Source: an uncultured Prevotella sp. (GTDB lineage Bacteria; Bacteroidota; Bacteroidia; Bacteroidales; Bacteroidaceae). From it: DNA of 29,666 bases. The notes beneath the pieces are model-generated. The model saw nothing but the letters and a program-made list of their open reading frames with translations. It was not told where the DNA came from and did no database searches. How positions within the stretch are numbered: the stretch's first letter is position 1; the number at the start of each line of letters is the position of its first letter. This document shows positions 25,208 to 29,666 of this stretch, in pieces. The stretch covers positions 1 to 29,666 of the forward strand of contig CAKQMS010000035.1 in NCBI GenBank assembly GCA_934254985.1, given 5' to 3'. The position numbers and the translations under genes were made by a program.

Positions 25208-25250
25208 TTTATTCCTGATAGAACTGGGTGAATACTTTTACGCAATATTC
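25208..25250 (-). repeat. Right direct repeat of the island (att-like), inside the aminopeptidase 3' end
   Basis: It is identical over 43 bp to 19145-19187. It spans the last 13-14 codons and stop (25211-25209) of the intact M18 gene, so insertion here left the gene functional. Confidence 0.85.
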
Positions 25251-26507
25251 GTGGTCGAGGGTGCTACCAGTTTCGCGACAACTGTGCATAGCCAAGATGG
25301 CGTTGCCCATGTCTACGCCACGGAGCGGAATTGATGAAGCAAGGATGTTGCCAAGGGTGCTTCCTCCTGCCACATCGCTATGGTTGACGAAACGTTGGCA
25401 TGGCACGCCTGCCTTATGGCACAATTCTGCAAATACCGATGCCGACATAGCGTCGCTTGCATATTTCTGAGCTGCATTAAACTTGATGACTGGACCGCCA
25501 CCCAATACAGGATGGTTAGTTGGGTCGTATTTCTCAGGATAGTTAGGATGCCAAGCATGGGCATTGTCTGCCGAAATCATAAACGCACGCTCCACAGCCT
25601 GGTAGTAAGCCTCTGGAGTGCCACTCTGAGCAAGGGCTATGCGCTTAAGCATATATGAAAGGAACGGGCTGCCTGCTCCCTGCTTGGTTTGTGAACCAGT
25701 CTCCTCGTTGTCGAAGATGGCGAGCACCTGTGTGGTGTCGGTAGCCTCGGATGCTATCAGCGCCTCTAAGCCTGCATAGCACATGGAAAGGTCGTCTAAT
25801 CGGCCAGAAGAGATAAACTCGTCGTGCACACCAAAGGTGCAGGCTGGGGTAGCGTCGGCAAGATACAAGTCGAAGTCGAGGATGTCTTCGCGTGCCACTT
25901 CCTGCTGTTTGTTCAACTCTTCAACGATGATATTCATCAGCATATTGCCACGCTCAAGCTCGCTGCTGATAATGCCGAGTATTGGCAGCACATCCTTCTG
26001 TTTGCTAAGCTGCACACCATCGTTGACCTGACGATTGAAGTGGATGGCTAAGTTGCTGATTTGCAATAGCGGACGCTTGATATGGAGAAGCATGGTTGTA
26101 GGGTGCATCACGTCAGCGCCCTTCACGATAACTCTTCCGGCAAGGGTAAGCGGACGGTCAAACCATGTAGACATTATCGGACCGCCATACACCTCGGTAT
26201 TTAGTTTCACGATGCCACCTTCGCAACCTATTTCTGCGTTAGGCTTTATGCGGAATGTTGGCGAGTCGCAATGTGCGCAAATCATGTGGAACCCGCTCTC
26301 TGTCAATGGCTTCTTACCTATCTGGAAAGCATAGACAGAAGAATCGTTTTTGGTGACGAACAGTTTGTCGCCAGCCTTAACCTCGCCCAAGGCTTCAGTT
26401 GCATCTACACGTCGGAATCCGTTTTGCTCCAACTCTTCTGTAATATTCTTGACTGCCAGGAAGTTTACTGGCGAAGCATCAAGGAATGACAATAATCTCT
26501 TTATCAT
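25209..26507 (-). CDS. M18 family aminopeptidase
   Basis: This cytosolic zinc aminopeptidase releases N-terminal residues, usually acidic or neutral, from peptides. I start at ATG 26507 (MIKRLLSFLDASPVNFLAVKN), giving 432 residues, the usual M18 size; a longer reading to 26582 would run through the promoter. Metal-site motifs are AHCDSP with H79, GRLDDLS, FDNEETGS, SADNAHAWHPNY and the C-terminal MHSCRE. The C-terminus lies in the 43-bp repeat shared with the left end of the island, so its last codons may derive from the element. It has its own promoter built from 33-bp repeats. Confidence 0.92.
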   Translation of the reverse strand: MIKRLLSFLDASPVNFLAVKNITEELEQNGFRRVDATEALGEVKAGDKLFVTKNDSSVYAFQIGKKPLTESGFHMICAHCDSPTFRIKPNAEIGCEGGIVKLNTEVYGGPIMSTWFDRPLTLAGRVIVKGADVMHPTTMLLHIKRPLLQISNLAIHFNRQVNDGVQLSKQKDVLPILGIISSELERGNMLMNIIVEELNKQQEVAREDILDFDLYLADATPACTFGVHDEFISSGRLDDLSMCYAGLEALIASEATDTTQVLAIFDNEETGSQTKQGAGSPFLSYMLKRIALAQSGTPEAYYQAVERAFMISADNAHAWHPNYPEKYDPTNHPVLGGGPVIKFNAAQKYASDAMSASVFAELCHKAGVPCQRFVNHSDVAGGSTLGNILASSIPLRGVDMGNAILAMHSCRETGSTLDHEYCVKVFTQFYQE

Positions 26508-26551
26508 TTTCTTGTTTTCGTTATTATCGTATGGTTTATAATCAGTTTTTG

Positions 26552-26608
26552 CAAATATACACTTTTCTGATGAAATTGCCAACCGAAAACTACACTTTTC
26601 CTACGGAA
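26552..26608 (-). promoter_or_regulatory. Aminopeptidase promoter built from 33-bp repeat units
   Basis: On the minus strand, TTG (26582-26580), a 20-bp spacer and TATATTTG (26559-26552) form a consensus promoter. The plus-strand motif ACACTTTTC occurs at 26559 and 26592, exactly 33 bp apart. About 55 bp here match the array upstream of the ATPase gene (28018-28070). Confidence 0.75.
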
Positions 26609-26634
26609 TGGCTTATGGCTATATGGTTGCTGCA

Positions 26635-27987
26635 TCACAATAATACTTCCTCTTCCACCTCCGTTGGCTCTATACACATTATATAATATATAGGAAGATA
26701 AGTTACGCCATCCTTTACCTCCACTTGCTGCGCATTAGAGAGTACGAAGGCTTGCTGAATGTTGTATTCCTTGATTTGCAGGAATTTATCTAAAGCACTA
26801 TGCACTTGATAATCCTTACCCGACTTTATTTCTAACGGCAAAACCGAAAGATGCTTCATGTCGTCTATCAGATAATCCACTTCGCCTGTCTTCTTGTTGT
26901 CGTAATAATAAAGATTATATCCATGCGCCTTTAACTCTTGCGCCACTACCGTCTCGTAAACAGAACCGAGATTGATGCTTGCCACATCATTCATAACAGC
27001 CTTGATGTTGGTGCCAAAGAATATGCTGGTGAGAATGCCCACATCGTTCATATAGAGCTTGAGCAAATTCTTGCCACTATTCTCTATCAAAGGGAAACTT
27101 GGCTTACTAATGGCTTTCACCTCTAAGGCTATTCCCGAAGAAATCAGATAGTCGAATTCTTCTATATAGTCAATCATTCGTTTTCCTTTCTTATCTTCAA
27201 TGTCTTTCGCCACCACACGCTTCTTCTTGTTTTCCAAGTTTGAAGGAATCATACCATATATGCGCTGTATCTTCAAGCGATTGTGCATCTCTTCGTAGCG
27301 AGTAGCATCAACTCCATAGAGATGATGAATTTCGTTCTGAATAGTGCGAATGTTAGTCATATTCTTTGTTGCCAAGAATTCGTTTACAGCATCAGGCAAT
27401 CCGCCTACCAAGAGATACTTCTTAAACAAATCGAGCAACTTGTTGTGTATGGCTTCAGGCATAGATTCTCTTGCAGCATACTTCTTGCGAATGGTGTCAA
27501 GCAATAGTTGACCAACGCTATTAGCAATTAAGAATTCCTCGAAATCTAAAGGATACATATGCTTAATGATGATGCTACCCAAAGGAATAGAAGAGGTTGT
27601 CTTGAGAGTCACTCCAAGCAAAGAACCACTTGCTATATAAGTAAACTTATCATCTTCGCGCAAAAATTTAAGCAAAGTGAGCAAATGGTCGTAGGCTTGA
27701 ATCTCGTCAATAAACACCAATGTGTTATTCTTATCCTTCATTCTGTCGCCAGCCACAGTACTCAAAGCCAAATAGAAATCATCCACAGTCTTAGCGTCGG
27801 CAAAAGTTCTGTCCCCAAGCTTGTCGGTCTCCATATTCACCTCTATGTAGTTAGGGAAGAGTTTCTTTCCTACTTCACGAATAATGTATGACTTACCAAT
27901 TTGGCGTGCTCCATCAACTATCAAAATCTTGTTAGACTCTGATTGTAAATGGTTTACGATGTATTTCTCAATCTTTCTATACAGCAT
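26635..27987 (-). CDS. AAA ATPase with DUF4143 C-terminal domain
   Basis: The 450-residue protein belongs to the AAA_14/DUF4143 group, very common and multi-copy in Prevotella and Bacteroides, with no settled function. Walker A is GARQIGKS (about 26-33), Walker B is LVFIDEIQ and sensor 1 is IASGSLLG. The central winged-helix-like region includes LVGGLPDAV. The DUF4143 part ends in GEVDYLI...LPLEIKSGK, which fits a PD-(D/E)xK nuclease-fold signature. It is bracketed by the 33-bp repeats that supply its own and the aminopeptidase promoter. It could be a mobile or addiction-type gene (inference). Confidence 0.88.
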   Translation of the reverse strand: MLYRKIEKYIVNHLQSESNKILIVDGARQIGKSYIIREVGKKLFPNYIEVNMETDKLGDRTFADAKTVDDFYLALSTVAGDRMKDKNNTLVFIDEIQAYDHLLTLLKFLREDDKFTYIASGSLLGVTLKTTSSIPLGSIIIKHMYPLDFEEFLIANSVGQLLLDTIRKKYAARESMPEAIHNKLLDLFKKYLLVGGLPDAVNEFLATKNMTNIRTIQNEIHHLYGVDATRYEEMHNRLKIQRIYGMIPSNLENKKKRVVAKDIEDKKGKRMIDYIEEFDYLISSGIALEVKAISKPSFPLIENSGKNLLKLYMNDVGILTSIFFGTNIKAVMNDVASINLGSVYETVVAQELKAHGYNLYYYDNKKTGEVDYLIDDMKHLSVLPLEIKSGKDYQVHSALDKFLQIKEYNIQQAFVLSNAQQVEVKDGVTYLPIYYIMCIEPTEVEEEVLL

Positions 27988-27991
27988 ATTT

Positions 27992-28133
27992 ACACTTTTC
28001 TTATGATTTTACTGCTGCAAATATACACTTTTCCTACGAAATAACCAACTGAAAACTACACTTTTCCTACGAAACAAGGTGTCAAAAACTACACTTTTCC
28101 TATGAAATAGGGTGACTAAAACTACACTTTTCC
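27992..28133 (-). repeat. Five-unit 33-bp phased repeat upstream of the ATPase gene
   Basis: The plus-strand motif ACACTTTTC starts at 27992, 28025, 28058, 28091 and 28124, always exactly 33 bp apart. Three of the five units continue as CTACACTTTTCCTA/G with a GAAA following, and divergence increases towards both ends. The unit nearest the gene ends four bases from the ATG. There are no unique spacers, so this is a tandem operator-like array rather than CRISPR. Confidence 0.85.
28018..28048 (-). promoter_or_regulatory. ATPase promoter inside the 33-bp array
   Basis: On the minus strand, TTG (28048-28046), a 20-bp spacer and TATATTTG (28025-28018) match the consensus and have the same spacing and surrounding bases as the aminopeptidase promoter. 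Confidence 0.75.
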
Positions 28134-28231
28134 GATAAAGTGGTGTTTTCAGCATGATTCTTTCATATACTAGAATCGTTAACCAACATATATTTTACAT
28201 GCGAAACCACATTGCGATTTTACCCCATATT

Positions 28232-29044
28232 TTAGCCTTGGGCAGTTTTCTTTTTTATGTTTACCAACGATGCTACCATAAGCACTATGCAGAACAGCGT
28301 AATGATTATCACACGTGTCTGAAAGAGAATGTCAAGACTTGTGCTGTCGTCAGGTCTTAGCCTGTCTGCAAGACATGAAGCAACATTGTTGATCATGTGC
28401 ATTAAGAAACATACCACAATATTACGGCTCCGATAGTATACCCAGCCATACAACAAACCATTTAGAAAGGCAACGACTATCAGACTTGGATAAAGGTGAA
28501 GTACCCCAAAAAGCAACGACGATAGTACTATTGCAAGACCTGAGCTTGGCTTCCAGCGTAGAAGATATTCCTCTACACCACCACGCATAACCAATTCTTC
28601 GGCAAACGGTGCCAGTAGACATGTTCCCACAATTGCAGCTACGCTCAACGCACTATCGGAAGTGGAGAAGGCAAAGTCGCCGAAATCAAGGAAAGCTACT
28701 AACATGTTAATCGGGAGTATAGACGATAGTTCCAATATTAATATCCACAAAAGCAGCCCTTTGTCAAAAGACGCCATAGCTGTCATACTGCAAGATTTGT
28801 TTATATTAGTATATCCTTTTTTAATGAATAGTAATATTATGAGTAGGCTTCCCAATATTAGACTTATGTCGTCAATGATACTGTTGTTTAAAATAAAATC
28901 AAATGAAATGCTCCATCCTAAAAGATAGTTTCCTATCAAAAAAGAAAATGCGTACACGGCAAGTGGTGTAGCTATTAGCACTATTAAAATATAAAAAAGA
29001 TATAATTTTAATGCTTTATATAAATTACAGTATCTACTTTCCAT
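28232..29044 (-). CDS. CPBP-family intramembrane metalloprotease
   Basis: This polytopic inner-membrane protein of the CPBP/Abi group is related to CAAX prenyl proteases. Starting at ATG 29044 (MESRYCNLYKALKLYLFYILIV) gives 270 residues and about seven or eight hydrophobic segments. The catalytic motifs are EELVMRG (EExxxR), FGVLH (FxxxH) and HMINN (HxxxN), all in order in the C-terminal half. In other bacteria members process peptides, confer bacteriocin self-immunity or tune signalling. The longer reading to 29170 adds a basic, non-membrane leader I do not trust. It lies upstream of the ATPase array with no clear shared transcript. Confidence 0.87.
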   Translation of the reverse strand: MESRYCNLYKALKLYLFYILIVLIATPLAVYAFSFLIGNYLLGWSISFDFILNNSIIDDISLILGSLLIILLFIKKGYTNINKSCSMTAMASFDKGLLLWILILELSSILPINMLVAFLDFGDFAFSTSDSALSVAAIVGTCLLAPFAEELVMRGGVEEYLLRWKPSSGLAIVLSSLLFGVLHLYPSLIVVAFLNGLLYGWVYYRSRNIVVCFLMHMINNVASCLADRLRPDDSTSLDILFQTRVIIITLFCIVLMVASLVNIKKKTAQG

Positions 29045-29183
29045 ATTTGTCTTTTTATAGTCGTCAACAGACGTTAGATTTATTTTTAGATGGAATGTTA
29101 TTACATTGAGCTGTTTCTTTACCCATTTCCAACGTTTGGCGGTATGTCCGATACAGAACAAAATGAACAAGAAACCGATTTTA

Positions 29184-29351
29184 TTATGTGAGGTTTTGTG
29201 CCAAACGAGCCTTGCGTATGGCTTCGCCTACAATATAGGCGTTCACATCTTCTTTGAGCTTGGCTTCCATGGCTTCGCGCTCTGGTGTACCTCTTTTACC
29301 CCAAAGTTTATCTTTCATATTGTCTGCTGGTATCAATTTCATCTGTGCCAT
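29184..29351 (-). pseudogene. Truncated XRE/HigA-like antitoxin remnant
   Basis: A 55-residue reading frame begins MAQMKLIPADNMKDKLWGKR and ends GEAIRKARLAQNLT then TAA. From memory of Bacteroidota XRE-type antitoxins, the start and spacing match the family, which normally continues with the helix-turn-helix right after NLT. Here the stop falls at the first HTH helix, so DNA binding should be lost. No RelE/HigB-type toxin frame is seen upstream. It could also be a genuine short protein. Confidence 0.55.
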
Positions 29352-29371
29352 AATGCTATTGAATTATGGTA

Positions 29372-29379
29372 CAAAGATA
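29372..29379 (-). promoter_or_regulatory. Candidate -7 box of the XRE remnant
   Basis: TATCTTTG on the minus strand lies 21 bp before the ATG. Possible -33 elements (TTTG) are 12 or 24 bp away, neither ideal. Confidence 0.4.
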
Positions 29380-29620
29380 ACGATTTGTTTCCAAACGGTG
29401 ATACAAAATTCGGTTTTTCATCAAATCAAACCTCATCTTTACCACTCTCACGATTTGATAGTATCAGATACGCAACTATATTAGTTGATTATCAATGTTA
29501 TACGCTCTAAACGGTAGAAAAGTGACTGTGTGGATTCTGTTTAGATACGAAAGGGTAATAATTTAACGTATTTAACTTTCGATTACATTGGGCGAATTCA
29601 ACTGGCAAGTGCAATCGTTA

Positions 29621-29666
29621 CTATTGTATGTTGTCTATCTCATCGTTAAGAACTTGCTGGACAGCG
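29621..29666 (-). CDS. Possible 3' end of a gene running off the window
   Basis: The minus strand reads AVQQVLNDEIDNIQ then TAG (29623-29621), open to the window edge. Fifteen codons are too few to identify it or to rule out chance. The stretch 29380-29620 between it and the XRE remnant shows no gene. Confidence 0.25.
   Translation of the reverse strand, partial: AVQQVLNDEIDNIQ

Larger units (their letters stand above)
19145..25250. mobile_element. Genomic island inserted at the 3' end of the M18 aminopeptidase gene
   Basis: A 43-bp exact direct repeat (19145-19187 and 25208-25250) bounds about 6.1 kb. The right copy is the true 3' end of the aminopeptidase gene. The left copy is an orphan that still reads DHEYCVKVFTQFYQE and stop on the minus strand; similarity ends at the Asp codon, with silent changes at the Asp and His codons. 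Genes inside (19385-25044) are visibly AT-richer than the core genes around them and are all forward, opposite to the aminopeptidase. No integrase, transposase or tRNA lies inside, so mobility would need help in trans or is lost. Exact ends are uncertain by a few bases. Confidence 0.7.

Noticed and set aside
26508..26582. Longer N-terminus of the M18 aminopeptidase
   Set aside because: The extension covers the -7 and -33 promoter elements and has no similarity to the family start.
27992..28133. CRISPR array
   Set aside because: The repeats are directly adjacent 33-bp degenerate units without unique spacers of regular length, they contain a promoter, and no cas gene is present.
29045..29170. 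Longer N-terminus of the CPBP protease
   Set aside because: The added 42 residues are basic and not membrane-like; ATG 29044 gives the expected start close to the first membrane helix.

Overview
The window looks like a chromosomal segment from a member of the Bacteroidota, most likely Prevotella/Segatella or a close relative. The reasons are the promoters (-33 TTG/TTTG and -7 TAnnTTTG about 19-21 bp apart, upstream of many genes), PCMD-type surface lipoproteins, a secreted protein ending in a Por-like tail (KYADGTTRKVMK), a beta-propeller/Y_Y_Y transmembrane regulator of the hybrid two-component type, and an AAA/DUF4143 ATPase. The genus is inferred from gene content and style, not proven.

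Layout. (1) 1-642 has no gene and is rich in repeats: a nested AT-rich inverted repeat (1-371) and two tandem hairpin units (407-563), the second carrying a good promoter. (2) 643-7563 is a forward housekeeping cluster: DUF4375 protein, smpB, metH without an activation domain, a HAD phosphatase, map, tsaD and pncC, ended by a bidirectional terminator. (3) 7686-11211, reverse, is a cell-surface operon: PCMD lipoprotein, outer-membrane barrel, and a secreted calycin-like/PCMD protein. (4) 11292-17390, reverse, is a probable operon: greA, a transmembrane propeller-AraC regulator with no kinase, an exported 5'-nucleotidase, and the Nudix enzyme nudC. (5) manC (17552-18616) is forward and divergent from greA.

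(6) 19145-25250 is the most interesting part. It is an AT-richer block of about 6.1 kb bounded by 43-bp exact direct repeats. The repeat is the 3' end of the M18 aminopeptidase gene, which is intact at the right edge; an orphan 15-codon 3' end lies at the left edge. This is the signature of a genomic island inserted at a gene end, but no integrase is visible inside. The island holds a small lipoprotein and a translationally coupled three-gene operon. The first protein is a GmrSD-like DUF262 protein with a DUF1524-like HNH end. The second is a DUF262 protein with a different C-terminus. The third is a small protein with an HTIGN...N motif resembling the nuclease core of the DUF1524 family. The set looks like a defence (type IV restriction-like) system with a possibly split second effector. 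The operon is itself bracketed by two copies of an 88-97 bp palindromic repeat.

(7) 25209-29351, reverse, holds the M18 aminopeptidase, an AAA/DUF4143 ATPase, a CPBP membrane protease and a truncated XRE-type antitoxin remnant. The aminopeptidase and ATPase genes start from near-identical promoters built from exactly 33-bp phased repeats, and those repeats bracket the ATPase gene.
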